This document shows positions 1 through 7,718 of a stretch of DNA of 64,000 nucleotides, in pieces (position 1 is the first letter of the stretch; each line of letters starts with the position of its first letter). The notes below the pieces were generated by a model that had not been told where the DNA came from, did no database searches, and was given only the letters and a program-made list of their open reading frames with translations. Both the position numbers and the translations under genes were made by a program. Where the stretch lies: NCBI GenBank assembly GCA_001552515.1, contig BCRI01000011.1, positions 1 through 64,000 of the forward strand, written 5' to 3'. Source of the stretch: Sphaerimonospora mesophila NBRC 14179 = JCM 3151 (GTDB lineage: Bacteria > Actinomycetota > Actinomycetes > Streptosporangiales > Streptosporangiaceae).

Positions 1-463
1 GCCGTTCGCCGATGACGGCGGCGACGTACAGCAACAGCAGCAACAGGACCAGGATGGAGGCCAGCCCCGGAATCGCGGTGAACAGCGCCGAGACCACGCG
101 GCGCATGTTGGGGACCACGGAGACCAGCCGCAGGACGCGCAGGAACCGGAACAGCCGCAGGATCGACATCGACTGCGAGGCCGGGACGAGCGCCGCCCCG
201 ACGACGATCAGGTCGAACCAGCTCCACGGGTCGCGGAAGAACGCCTTCCCCTTCGCGGAGATCCGCAGGACCATCTCCACCACGAAGATCGCCGTGATGG
301 CGTGGTCGATCAGGAAGAAGGCCGTCGAGTATCGGCCCGTCGGGTCGGCGGAGGACTCCAACCCGAGGGTGATCCCGTTCAGCGTGATCACGGCGATGAC
401 GGTGCGTTGGAACGCCGGAGCATCCACCACGGTGCGGAGCCGTTCACGTGAGAAAGCGGGCAA
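1..463 (-). CDS. Voltage-gated ion channel (NaChBac-like), N-terminal part
   Basis: Integral membrane cation channel of the six-helix voltage-gated family, cut by the left window edge. About 154 codons are visible. Segments S1-S4 can be followed; S4 reads SILRLFRFLRVLRLVSVVP with an arginine at every third position, which is the voltage sensor. A hydrophobic run beginning S5 (IPGLASILVLLLLLLYV) lies near the edge. The pore loop and selectivity filter are outside the window, so sodium versus potassium selectivity cannot be judged. I chose the TTG at 463 because AGGAG stands 7 nt before it and the protein begins directly ahead of S1; no better start is seen. Known family members of this size are tetramers of single-domain subunits. 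Confidence 0.85.
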   Translation of the reverse strand, partial: MPAFSRERLRTVVDAPAFQRTVIAVITLNGITLGLESSADPTGRYSTAFFLIDHAITAIFVVEMVLRISAKGKAFFRDPWSWFDLIVVGAALVPASQSMSILRLFRFLRVLRLVSVVPNMRRVVSALFTAIPGLASILVLLLLLLYVAAVIGER

Positions 464-699
464 GCCGAAACTCCTGGGGGCGAGATTCCTTGATCGCCCG
501 AAATCCTACGTTGCCCGTGCCGCCGGCCGTGGTGCGGGCCCGGGCCGGGCGGCCGCCACAGGGCCCGTTCCCGCAGGGAGCGGCGGTCGTCGCGGATGAT
601 GGTCACGTGCTCTTCGGCGTCCTGGGCCGGAGACGCGAATCGGAGCCCCCGGACCCAGGTGATCGGTCCTCTCGCTCGTCTTTATGCGTTCAGCCCGGA

Positions 700-1545
700 T
701 CAGGGCGCCTCTGCCAGCAGGATCGGGCGCCAGTCGTCCAGCTCGTGGAAGCGGCGCAGCTCGGCCACGCCGGCCAGCCAGCCACCCCAGCCGGCGTACG
801 GCGGACGGGTCTCGTCGAAGCCGCTCGACACGAACGTGAGCCTGGTGTGGCCCTCCGAGCCCTCCAGCTCCCAGGACATGACACCCGCGGAGCCCCAGTC
901 GACGGAGATCGAACGGCCGGGGTCGAGATCGATGATCTTGGCGGGCTGCGGGTCGTTGTCGATGCCGCCCATCGCGAAGCGGCCGCCGACCTGCGGCTCG
1001 ATCTCGATCGGGAAGCCGAACCACGCGCTGACCTCGGCGGAGTCGATCAAGGAGTGGTACACCTTCTCGACGGGGGCGGCGATGACGACCTCGCCCCGCA
1101 GCACCGGGTCGGTGAAGTCGCAGCGGGGGCCGATCTCGCGGCCCTCCACGTAGTCGGCCAGGTTGGCGAGCGCCTGGCACCAGAAGGTCTGCAGGACCCC
1201 GCGGATGCTGCTTCCGCTGATCATCTCCTGGTAGTCGAAGTGGCTCTGCGAGAGGGTCAGGATGGTCGACTCCGGACCGTCCTCCGCCAGGGTGATCTCC
1301 ACGGTGGTCTCCACGCCGTCGAGTGACCAGGCCAGCCGCAGCGTTCGGTCGTCGGCGTGCAGCAGCCGCTGGTGGGGTGCGTCGCCCTCGGGGGTGTAGC
1401 GCCCCCAGAACTCGTACCGCTCCGGCAGGTCCACCTCGGCGTGTTCGGCCAGCCAGACGCGCAGCGCCGCCGGGTCGGTGAGTGCCTGCTGGACGTCCTT
1501 GACCGGGGCGGCCAGGCGGGCGTGGAGCGTCATCGGCTCAGTCAT
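700..1545 (-). CDS. Tandem SRPBCC (AHSA1-like) domain protein
   Basis: 281-residue soluble protein made of two consecutive START/SRPBCC folds (about 1-140 and 145-280). Each begins with the usual 'APVEKVY' type strand and contains the W.(G).P typical of activator-of-Hsp90-homologue-1-like proteins (for example AWFGFPIEIEPQVGGRF in the second half). Such domains bind hydrophobic ligands; the ligand here is unknown. Its ATG overlaps the last 8 nt of the upstream ArsR-type gene, so the two are translationally coupled. ArsR-SRPBCC pairs are common in actinomycetes and usually form a self-controlled operon. Confidence 0.85.
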   Translation of the reverse strand: MTEPMTLHARLAAPVKDVQQALTDPAALRVWLAEHAEVDLPERYEFWGRYTPEGDAPHQRLLHADDRTLRLAWSLDGVETTVEITLAEDGPESTILTLSQSHFDYQEMISGSSIRGVLQTFWCQALANLADYVEGREIGPRCDFTDPVLRGEVVIAAPVEKVYHSLIDSAEVSAWFGFPIEIEPQVGGRFAMGGIDNDPQPAKIIDLDPGRSISVDWGSAGVMSWELEGSEGHTRLTFVSSGFDETRPPYAGWGGWLAGVAELRRFHELDDWRPILLAEAP

Positions 1546-2110
1546 CGGTCTCTCCTTGGGGATGGGGCTTCGGGTAGCAGGCCACGGCGAGTTTGAAGGC
1601 GTCGCCCTCGGCTCCGCCGTAACGGGTGAAGATCGTCTGTAGTGCGGACCTCAGGTCGGCCAGGAACTCCTGGCGGCGCTCGGCCGGGACGCGGATCTCG
1701 CCGGACACGCCGATGGAGGGCAGCTCCGGCGCGTCGCGGTCGAGCGCCGCGATGTCGGACTGGACCTCCTCCACCAGGTCGAGCAGGTAGCCCAGGCTCA
1801 GCTCGTCCTGGGGCCGGCGCAGCCCGCCGACCCGGCCGACCAGCCGGGGCGACAGCCAGTACGAGCGGGCGCAGGCCCGATAGATGCCCTCGTGGATGCC
1901 GCGCACCCGCCGCTCGGACACCTGCTCGACCAGTCCCGCCTCGACCAGGCGCTTGACGTGGTAGTAGACGCGCTGCGGCGTCTGATCCAGCCGGGCCGCG
2001 ACCTCTGTGCAGGTGCGTGGCTCGGCCAGCTGCCGCAGCACCTCGATGCGCTGCGGCTTGAGCAGTGCCTCGGCCTGCTCGATCTGTTCCAGGTACAGGA
2101 CGTCTCTCAT
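1538..2110 (-). CDS. ArsR-like winged-helix regulator
   Basis: 190-residue DNA-binding protein. The N-terminal winged helix is clear (ALLKPQRIEVLRQLAEPRT, then TCTEVAARLDQTPQRVYYHV as recognition region, residues about 10-75). The remainder is a helical ligand or dimerisation region. I start at the ATG at 2110 (MRDVLYLEQ) rather than an in-frame ATG 39 nt upstream, because the extra residues come from an AT-rich promoter segment. That segment holds TTGACA (2144-2149 on this strand) and the 10-bp palindrome ACAAGCTTGT (2118-2127), a likely autoregulatory operator. It heads a two-gene operon with the SRPBCC protein. Confidence 0.85.
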   Translation of the reverse strand: MRDVLYLEQIEQAEALLKPQRIEVLRQLAEPRTCTEVAARLDQTPQRVYYHVKRLVEAGLVEQVSERRVRGIHEGIYRACARSYWLSPRLVGRVGGLRRPQDELSLGYLLDLVEEVQSDIAALDRDAPELPSIGVSGEIRVPAERRQEFLADLRSALQTIFTRYGGAEGDAFKLAVACYPKPHPQGETDD

Positions 2111-2117
2111 CGCAAAA

Positions 2118-2127
2118 ACAAGCTTGT
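2118..2127. promoter_or_regulatory. Palindrome ACAAGCTTGT in ArsR promoter
   Basis: Perfect 10-bp palindrome between the TTGACA at 2144-2149 and the regulator start at 2110, where a -10 box would fall. The surrounding 45 bp are AT-rich against a GC-rich background. Operator role is inferred from position. Confidence 0.45.
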
Positions 2128-2304
2128 ACGTAAAAAAGCATTTTGTCAATGGCTCACGCGGGGATCGGCAAGGCTCGTGCCGACCCGGGATGAGGACGCG
2201 GAACTCGACGCTGACGGCGACGGCCGATCAGGTAGCCGGTCTCGGCCGTGTCGCCCGCCGGCTCGATGGCTTCGTCGTACGCCGCGCGCGACTTCTGACC
2301 ACTG

Positions 2305-2334
2305 CCCCGCCGACCGGCAGGTCGGTCAGCGGGG
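2305..2334 (-). terminator. Hairpin after ccdA-like gene
   Basis: CCCCGC-CGACC-ggca-GGTCG-gtca-GCGGGG folds into a long GC stem just beyond the stop of the leftward CcdA-like gene. There is no T-tract, as is usual for actinomycete terminators. Confidence 0.5.
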
Positions 2335-2342
2335 GAGGAGAT

Positions 2343-3215
2343 TCACCGTGAGGATTTCTCGCCCGGCTCGGTCACCTCGTCCGTTCCGCCCGACGAGGGG
2401 GCGGAGCGGCGGAAGCGGACGACCAGGATCACCGCGGCGATGACGGCGGCGGCGAGCAGGAGGACCGCCGCGTCGGAGACACCGGAGGAGATCCGGCTCA
2501 CCCACTGCTCGGCCGCGTACTCCGCGTCCACCCCCAGGAGCCCGGGGAGGGCCGAGGCCCCGTCGAAGAGCAGGAACAGCACTCCGAGGAGGATGAAGAA
2601 GACCCCGGACAGCAGCGAGTTGGTGTGCAGGTGCAGCGGCCCCAGACGGAAGCCCCGCCCCCGGAGCCAGCGCCTGCCGCCCAGGTGGAACCGGTCCCAC
2701 ATCAGCGCGAGCAGGAACATCGGGAAGGCCATGCCGAGCGCGTAGACGGCCAGCAGCGCTCCGCCGTACACCGGGTCGCCGCCGATCGCGGACACGGCCA
2801 GCACGCTGCCGAGGACGGGCCCGGCACAGAACCCGGCCAGGCCGTACACCGTGCCGAGCACGTAGACCGACCCCGCCGATCCGGGTCGGATGCCGGCCGC
2901 CTTCTCCTGCATGCGGCGCGAGGCGAAGCCGAGCCCCAGCACCTGGGCGACGCCCAGGGCGATGACCGTCCAGCCGCCGATGGCCACGAGCAGGTCGCGG
3001 TGGCCGTAGAACAGCCGCCCGGCCAGCGACCCGGCCGCGCCGAGGGGCACCAGGGTGGTGCACAGCCCGGCATAGAAGAGCAGCGTACGGCCGAGCAGCC
3101 TTGCCGGGGTGCCGAAGGCGTAGGCGAAGAAGGCGGGCAGCAGGAGAGCGCTGCACGGACTGAGCAGCGCGAGCAGCCCGCCGAGGAACGCGGCCAGATA
3201 CCCGATGTCGGTCAT
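2343..3215 (-). CDS. ccdA: CcdA/DsbD-type membrane thiol-disulfide protein
   Basis: 290-residue polytopic membrane protein (six to seven helices) of the cytochrome c biogenesis CcdA / DsbD transmembrane family, which carries electrons from cytoplasmic thioredoxin across the membrane. The two signature cysteines are present: Cys21 in LLSPCSALLLPAF and Cys130 in GFCAGPVLG. The start overlaps the stop of the preceding DsbA-like gene by ATGA, so the two are made together. The pairing says that CcdA supplies or removes electrons for the extracytoplasmic thioredoxin-fold partner rather than being part of a cytochrome cluster; no ResB/ResC genes are near. The C-terminal tail is hydrophilic. Confidence 0.88.
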   Translation of the reverse strand: MTDIGYLAAFLGGLLALLSPCSALLLPAFFAYAFGTPARLLGRTLLFYAGLCTTLVPLGAAGSLAGRLFYGHRDLLVAIGGWTVIALGVAQVLGLGFASRRMQEKAAGIRPGSAGSVYVLGTVYGLAGFCAGPVLGSVLAVSAIGGDPVYGGALLAVYALGMAFPMFLLALMWDRFHLGGRRWLRGRGFRLGPLHLHTNSLLSGVFFILLGVLFLLFDGASALPGLLGVDAEYAAEQWVSRISSGVSDAAVLLLAAAVIAAVILVVRFRRSAPSSGGTDEVTEPGEKSSR

Positions 3216-4000
3216 TGCCCCGTCGCCTCCGGCGCCGACGTCACCGTGGGCTTGCCGGCGGTCGACCTGGCCTGCTCGATGGCGGCCTCGAAGACCTCCA
3301 GCGGCTGGGCGCCCAAGATGGGCTGCGTGTTGACCAGGAACGCCGGGGTGCTGGTCACCCCGATCGCGTATCCCTCCTGGCTGTCGCGGTCGATGGCGTC
3401 CTTGGCCGCCTTGCTCTCCATGTCCGTGCGGAAGCGGCCGAGATCGGGCACGCCCGCCTCGCGGGCCATCTTCTCCAGCTTGCCGGGGGCGAAGGCGCCG
3501 CTGTTGAGCTTGCGCTCCTTCGCGAAGGCGATGCCGTAGAACTCCCAGAACCTGCCCTGCTGGGCGGCGGCGTATCCGGCACGGGCGGCGGCCGTCGATT
3601 CCTCACCGAAGATCGGGAAACTGCGCCATTCGATGCGAAGCGTGCCGTCCTGCACGTACTTCATCAGCCGAGGGTGGGTGTCTCGCGCGAACTTTCCGCA
3701 GTACGCACACTGGAAGTCGGCGTACTCGATCATGACGACGGGCGCGTCCGCGCGCCCCACGGCGCTGCCGTCGTCGGCGTCACGCCGGGCCAGGGCGAGC
3801 AACGCCCTTTCCAACTCCGGCGACATCTGCGTCTGCGCACCGTCGGTCGCCGAGGTGGAAGGGGTGGCGACCGGCGCGTTCGAGGGACCGCCGGGGGTCG
3901 CCGTGAGTGAGGCTAGACCAAGGATGAGGACGGCGAAGATGACGACCGCGGCGACGATGGTTCCGCGGGTTCTGCCGCCGCCGGAGGTGGTGCTGGACAC
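3212..4000 (-). CDS. Membrane-anchored DsbA-family thioredoxin-fold protein
   Basis: 262 residues. The N-terminus has a single membrane anchor (about 14-32, AAVVIFAVLILGLASLTA), then a Pro/Ser/Thr linker. A DsbA-like thioredoxin domain carries the catalytic CAYC at 98-101 (YADFQCAYCGKFARD) and a cis-Pro loop near TSTPAFLV. It probably acts outside the membrane as a disulfide oxidase or isomerase. The GTG at 4000 is chosen because AGGAG lies 6 nt before it and the anchor follows at once. The stop overlaps the CcdA-like start by 4 nt. The open frame extends upstream to 4432, but that part has no membrane-protein character and is non-coding. Confidence 0.9.
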   Translation of the reverse strand: MSSTTSGGGRTRGTIVAAVVIFAVLILGLASLTATPGGPSNAPVATPSTSATDGAQTQMSPELERALLALARRDADDGSAVGRADAPVVMIEYADFQCAYCGKFARDTHPRLMKYVQDGTLRIEWRSFPIFGEESTAAARAGYAAAQQGRFWEFYGIAFAKERKLNSGAFAPGKLEKMAREAGVPDLGRFRTDMESKAAKDAIDRDSQEGYAIGVTSTPAFLVNTQPILGAQPLEVFEAAIEQARSTAGKPTVTSAPEATGQ

Positions 4001-4220
4001 GGGATGCTCCTGATGAGACGAGAGGAAAGCGGTGGATCGGTCGCCGTTCACTGCTGATCGGGACCGGTGAACGGCGTCGGTACGGCAGGCGGCGTCGGCT
4101 GTGCCGTACGGTCCGCTTGGCCGGACGGGTGGTGAACCGTCGAGCGGGCGCCGCCCCGGGGCCGCGGCGCGGCCGGCGTCGAACGTTCTGTCATGGGCGC
4201 CGTGATCGGCGCCGGCATGT

Positions 4221-4667
4221 CTAGATCCGCAGAATGGGCAGAAGGGTCGGTGCGGGGGCTCGAGGAGCCGGGCCGGCGCAATCGGTCCTGTGCCGGTCCG
4301 CCGGAAGCCGGCCTGCGGCCGGCGGCCTGGCGTTGCTCGGCAGGCCCGTCCCGTACGAGTCGGTCCGGAGGGAGGGCGTCGATCCCTCGGTCGCACTCGG
4401 TCTCTTCGAGCAGCCGCGGCCCGGAGCGCCATCGCCGCCGTCGTCCGGGGTGGCGTGCGCGACGAGGAGGCCGGCCGAGTCAGGCGATGCCTGGACGGTC
4501 ACGGCGACGGGCGGCGCGGCCTGCTCGGGCCCGGCGGTGACGCTCACCGTGGAGATCAGTCCGCAGGCGAAGGCCGCGAAGGCGAGCAGCACGAGCACCA
4601 ATGCCGGCGCGGAGAGCTTCAGCACCGCAGGCGTCGGCACCATTCGGGTGGTGCGGCTGCGGTGCAT
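4221..4667 (-). CDS. Hypothetical single-pass membrane protein
   Basis: 148 residues from an ATG at 4667 preceded by GGAGGGA with a 9-nt gap. One hydrophobic segment (VLVLLAFAAFACGLISTV) lies near the N-terminus, followed by a long Pro/Ala/Arg-rich extracytoplasmic tail without a recognisable domain. It lies 220 bp upstream of the DsbA-like gene and in the same direction, so it may be the first gene of that group. I do not recognise the family. The C-terminal third could be a shadow frame, so the exact 3' end is doubtful. Confidence 0.5.
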   Translation of the reverse strand: MHRSRTTRMVPTPAVLKLSAPALVLVLLAFAAFACGLISTVSVTAGPEQAAPPVAVTVQASPDSAGLLVAHATPDDGGDGAPGRGCSKRPSATEGSTPSLRTDSYGTGLPSNARPPAAGRLPADRHRTDCAGPAPRAPAPTLLPILRI

Positions 4668-4844
4668 GGAAAGGCGTCCCTCCGTGGCGACATGCGTCAT
4701 CGGCCACCCTATGAGAGGGGCGCTGACACGGCAAAAGCGTCCTCGCCGAGTCGTGATCTCTCTCACCGGCCGGATCGGTGGGAAGGAGGCACAGGGCTCA
4801 GGCTTCGAGCGCTCCCGGCCGCAGAGTGCTCGATCCGTGGTCAG

Positions 4845-5516
4845 TCAGAAGGTGACCGTCTCGCTGTAGGGGACCCGGAATGTCGCCGTGAACTCGGTGA
4901 GCAGGGAGGCGTCGCCGGTGAGCTCGACCGCCCCCGACTCGATGGCCGCGTCGGCATCGAGAACGCCTGCGAGCAGGTCGCGGAAGCCCGGACCGGCGAC
5001 GACGACCAGGTCGGGCTCAGGGTGCTCACCTGCCTCGACCTCGACGGTGGTGCCGCGCATCGTCGCATGTGCGACCGCCGCACCGGATCTGATGACGTAG
5101 ACGACGTCTCGGCCTGGACGACGAGCCCGTCCACCGGCGGCGACCCGCAATCCGGCCACCAGGGCGGCGTCGGTCACCACCTCTCCCTCGCGCGGCTCGC
5201 GCATCGTGGCCGCCCCCCAACGGCCGAGTGCGTCAAGGGCGGGCGCGAGCTCCTCGGCCCGGGGAGTCGCCCGATAGATGACGGAACGGCCGCTGTTCCC
5301 GGTCTGCAGTTCGCAGGTCACCAGGCCGTCGGCTTCGAGCTCCTTGAGCCGGGCGGCAAGGACGTTCGTGGCGATGCCGGGCAGCCCGGCCAGCAGGTCA
5401 GAGTACCGGCGTGGGCCTACGAGGAGGTCGCGCAGGATCAGCATCGTCCAGCGTTGCCCAAGGACTTCCGCGGCGCGGGCCAACCCGCAGAACTGGCCAT
5501 ATTCACGACTGCGCAT
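4845..5516 (-). CDS. HxlR-type regulator fused to SCP2-like domain
   Basis: 223 residues. An HxlR winged helix fills residues 1-95 (GQRWTMLILRDLLVGPRRYSD is the family hallmark; GIATNVLAARLKELEADGLV is the recognition helix and wing). A C-terminal SCP2/sterol-carrier-like domain (about 115-223) presumably binds a lipophilic ligand. The ATG lies 6 nt after TAGGGT, so the mRNA is probably leaderless. It is divergent from a dihydrofolate-reductase-like gene, with two TTGC-N5-GCAA palindromes between them (5537-5569). Known pairs of this layout regulate the divergent enzyme and themselves. Confidence 0.88.
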   Translation of the reverse strand: MRSREYGQFCGLARAAEVLGQRWTMLILRDLLVGPRRYSDLLAGLPGIATNVLAARLKELEADGLVTCELQTGNSGRSVIYRATPRAEELAPALDALGRWGAATMREPREGEVVTDAALVAGLRVAAGGRARRPGRDVVYVIRSGAAVAHATMRGTTVEVEAGEHPEPDLVVVAGPGFRDLLAGVLDADAAIESGAVELTGDASLLTEFTATFRVPYSETVTF

Positions 5517-5536
5517 GGTCCCACCCTACCTTTGAC

Positions 5537-5569
5537 TTGCTCGTAGCAATCGTGCTTGCATATGGCAAG
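5537..5569. promoter_or_regulatory. Two tandem TTGC-N5-GCAA operators
   Basis: TTGCtcgtaGCAA (5537-5549) and CTTGCatatgGCAAG (5555-5569), centres 19 bp apart, in the 79-bp gap between the divergent HxlR regulator and the reductase. The same half-sites at two helical-turn spacing strongly suggest the regulator's own binding sites. Confidence 0.65.
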
Positions 5570-5595
5570 TTACGAGCGAGACGGGGGAGCGGAAC

Positions 5596-6159
5596 ATGGT
5601 GAGCAACGTGATCGTCGACATCTTTCTCTCGGTCGACGGGTGGGCGGGAAGCGACGGACTGCCCGGCTACTTCGGTTATCTGGGACCCGAACTCGAGGAA
5701 TGGATCAAGACCGAGAGCGCCGCGCCACAGCTGGTGATCATGGGACGGCGGACCTACGAGACGTTGGAGGCCCTGCCCGATGCGGCCAAGGACGAGTCGT
5801 GGCACCGGATGACCCGGCTGGAGAAGGTCGTCTTCTCCAGGACGTTGACGGAGACCAGGTGGCCCAACACCCGGGTCAGCGACGACCTGATCCAGGAGAT
5901 CGGGCGGTTGAAGGCGCAGAGCGACGTGCCGCTGCGCACCATGGGAAGCATGTCACTGGCCCGGCAGCTCGTCGGCGCCGGCTTGGTGGATCGCCTCCGG
6001 TTGATGATCTTCCCGCTGTTCGCCGGTGACGCGGGCCGCCAGGCGGCGTTCGCCGACATCGCCTCCGCCGACCTCGAGTTGGTCGAGCACCGGGCCCTCG
6101 ACGGACGGGTGCTGCTGGTGGAATACCGGCCTACCGGGAAGGACGTCCCGCGCGGCTGA
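5596..6159 (+). CDS. Dihydrofolate-reductase-like (RibD C-terminal) protein
   Basis: 187-residue cytosolic protein of the RibD-C/DHFR fold used for NADPH-dependent reductions. Conserved features are the N-terminal 'FLSVDGWAGSDG', the IMGRRTYETL helix that contacts the cofactor, KVVFSRTL, and the TMGSMSLARQLVGAGLVDRLRL segment near the C-terminus. Actinomycetes carry many paralogues of unknown substrate next to HxlR or ArsR regulators. The ATG has a weak GGGAGCGGAAC upstream. A second family member lies at 14717. A biosynthetic role in riboflavin is not supported, as no rib genes are near. Confidence 0.88.
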   Translation: MVSNVIVDIFLSVDGWAGSDGLPGYFGYLGPELEEWIKTESAAPQLVIMGRRTYETLEALPDAAKDESWHRMTRLEKVVFSRTLTETRWPNTRVSDDLIQEIGRLKAQSDVPLRTMGSMSLARQLVGAGLVDRLRLMIFPLFAGDAGRQAAFADIASADLELVEHRALDGRVLLVEYRPTGKDVPRG

Positions 6160-6178
6160 AGCGTGTTCCACTCGTCGG

Positions 6179-6805
6179 TCAGGGACGCTTGCGTGCTCGA
6201 AGGACGGCATCATGAAGGGTGTTCTCGCATCCGTCGGAGTCGGTGGCCGGCCGGGTCCTGGCCTCGGCGACGGCGATGTCCCATCGGTCGGAGTCGAGGC
6301 CGGCCGCGAGCTCCGCGGGCGTGATGTGCACCGCCGGCACCGTGGCGTGCGAGAGGGCCGGCTCGTGTGACGGATGGTGATCGACGATGAGCAGCGTGCC
6401 GCCCGGTGCGACCGCCGCCGCCAGCCGGCGGAACACGATCTGGCGGGATGCCGCCGGGTGCACATAGTGGGCACAGACCAGGTCGAAGTGTTCCTCGGCG
6501 GGCGTCCAGGCGGTCAGATCCGCCTCGGCCCAGTCGATCCGGCTCACGACGTCGTCACCGAAGGTTTCGGCGTACTCCCGCGCATGGCGCAGCGCGGTCG
6601 AGGCGATGTCCACCGCCGTCACGCGCCAGCCGTGTGAGGCGAGCCAGATCGCGTTGGCTCCCTCACCACAGCCCGCGTCGAGTGCCGTGCCCGGCCGTAG
6701 ATCCCCGACCTCCGCCACCAGTTGCGGGTTGGGCCCGCTCCGGTGGAGCGCGGTGTGGCCGCGGTAACGCTCTTCCCAGTACGCCTTGCCGAATTCCGCT
6801 GACAT
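6179..6805 (-). CDS. Class I SAM-dependent methyltransferase
   Basis: 208 residues with a Rossmann methyltransferase fold. Motif I is ALDAGCGEGANAIWLA (about 41-56), followed by the acidic ribose-binding VTAVDIA and the motif IV region FDLVCAHYVHP. The 'AYWEERYRGHTALHRSGPNP' start is typical of the tellurite-resistance TehB / thiopurine methyltransferase-like group. The ATG at 6805 is preceded by GGGGAG. The last 50 residues are more variable. The end lies 20 bp from the convergent reductase gene. Substrate unknown. Confidence 0.88.
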   Translation of the reverse strand: MSAEFGKAYWEERYRGHTALHRSGPNPQLVAEVGDLRPGTALDAGCGEGANAIWLASHGWRVTAVDIASTALRHAREYAETFGDDVVSRIDWAEADLTAWTPAEEHFDLVCAHYVHPAASRQIVFRRLAAAVAPGGTLLIVDHHPSHEPALSHATVPAVHITPAELAAGLDSDRWDIAVAEARTRPATDSDGCENTLHDAVLRARKRP

Positions 6806-6876
6806 GACGGTTCGTCTCCCCTCTGTGGCCGAGCACCGCAACCATGCACCCCAGCCGCCCGCCGCGGCAAACTCTA

Positions 6877-6891
6877 TTGCCAACATGGCAA
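6877..6891. promoter_or_regulatory. Inverted repeat TTGCCA-N3-TGGCAA
   Basis: Perfect 6-bp arms with a 3-bp spacer, 72 bp upstream of the methyltransferase start. It is reminiscent of the TTGC/GCAA sites at 5537-5569, though the spacer differs. Operator role is inferred. Confidence 0.4.
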
Positions 6892-6970
6892 ACCACGTGC
6901 ATGGGTGAGTGCTGCCCCTGACCCGGCGGGGCGTGACGGCAGATGCCGGACCGGGCCTGCCATTCGCGGG

Positions 6971-7279
6971 CTATGGAATCGGATCACCCGGCCGCGGGGT
7001 GTTGTCGATGACGTATTCCACTGGCGTCGACAGGTACCAGCGAATCGCGACAGCCACGAGAACAATCACGCAGACCGCCGCCACCCCGCGATGGGAGACG
7101 CCGGTTCGGTCAGTTTTCTTCTTGGCCGCCATGCCCGCGAGAACCAGCCCGATCACGGCGATGAGGCCGGCCAGGACGAAGTTGAACCAGAACACGAACA
7201 GGCTGAAGCCGGCCGCGATATGCGCGGTCACCGCCAGGCTCGGCGTCACTCGCCCATTCGGTTTTCCTGTACGAGACAT
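6971..7279 (-). CDS. Small two-helix membrane protein
   Basis: 102 residues starting at an ATG with GGGGAGGGCGAG directly upstream. Two hydrophobic segments (LFVFWFNFVLAGLIAVIGLV and GVAAVCVIVLVAVAIRWYL) are separated by a Lys-rich cytoplasmic loop (MAAKKKTDRTG), and a short polar tail follows. The architecture resembles DUF4190-type envelope proteins of actinomycetes, but I cannot assign a family. Transcribed alone; no partner is evident. Confidence 0.7.
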   Translation of the reverse strand: MSRTGKPNGRVTPSLAVTAHIAAGFSLFVFWFNFVLAGLIAVIGLVLAGMAAKKKTDRTGVSHRGVAAVCVIVLVAVAIRWYLSTPVEYVIDNTPRPGDPIP

Positions 7280-7718
7280 CTCGCCCTCCCCGCGCTCGGA
7301 CGCTTCATTCGGGCTGCTACAGGAATGTCCTTGAGCGTACGCAACAGCCGGTCGGCGATCCATGCGGAGACGCGGGGATCGGTGGTCCGGACCCGGTCAC
7401 GGCACAGGCACCGGCCCGGACCGCGACGGCATAGGAGGAGCACGGGCTGTGTGGGTTCGGCCCAAGCTCAGCGGGTCACGGCGGTCTCCCGTTCCACGCG
7501 CGACAGCTTCTCGGGATTACGCACATGGTAGGCGCCGGTGACGTAGCCGAGCTCGCCGCCAATGGCGCCTTCCTGCCCGGCCCGCACGCCAAGCTCGCCG
7601 GACCCACCTTCCAGGAGTGGCTCGGCACCCAGCCCTGAGCCGGCCTTGCCCTTGTTCTCGGACCTCCACGGCCCGGACCGGCTCCGAAGCGGTGGCCCGC
7701 CGGACGGCCCGACCGGGC
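7280..7718. other. Gene-poor 439-bp stretch with degenerate coding
   Basis: No intact gene. Both strands carry short protein-like stretches with high GC3. The best is the sigma-factor-like tail given separately. A plus-strand frame at 7526-7639 ends FLPGPHAKLAGPTFQEWLG, resembling the C-terminus of NAD(P)-binding oxidoreductases. I read the stretch as decayed genes. Confidence 0.4.
7468..7560 (-). pseudogene. Possible C-terminal remnant of SigJ-like ECF sigma factor
   Basis: On this strand the codons ending at a TGA at 7468 read GYVTGAYHVRNPEKLSRV. This resembles the end of the SnoaL-like tail of SigJ-type sigma factors ('..V..VRNPDKL'). Upstream sequence does not continue into a sigma domain. 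Only about 30 codons match, so this is a tentative relic. Confidence 0.3.
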
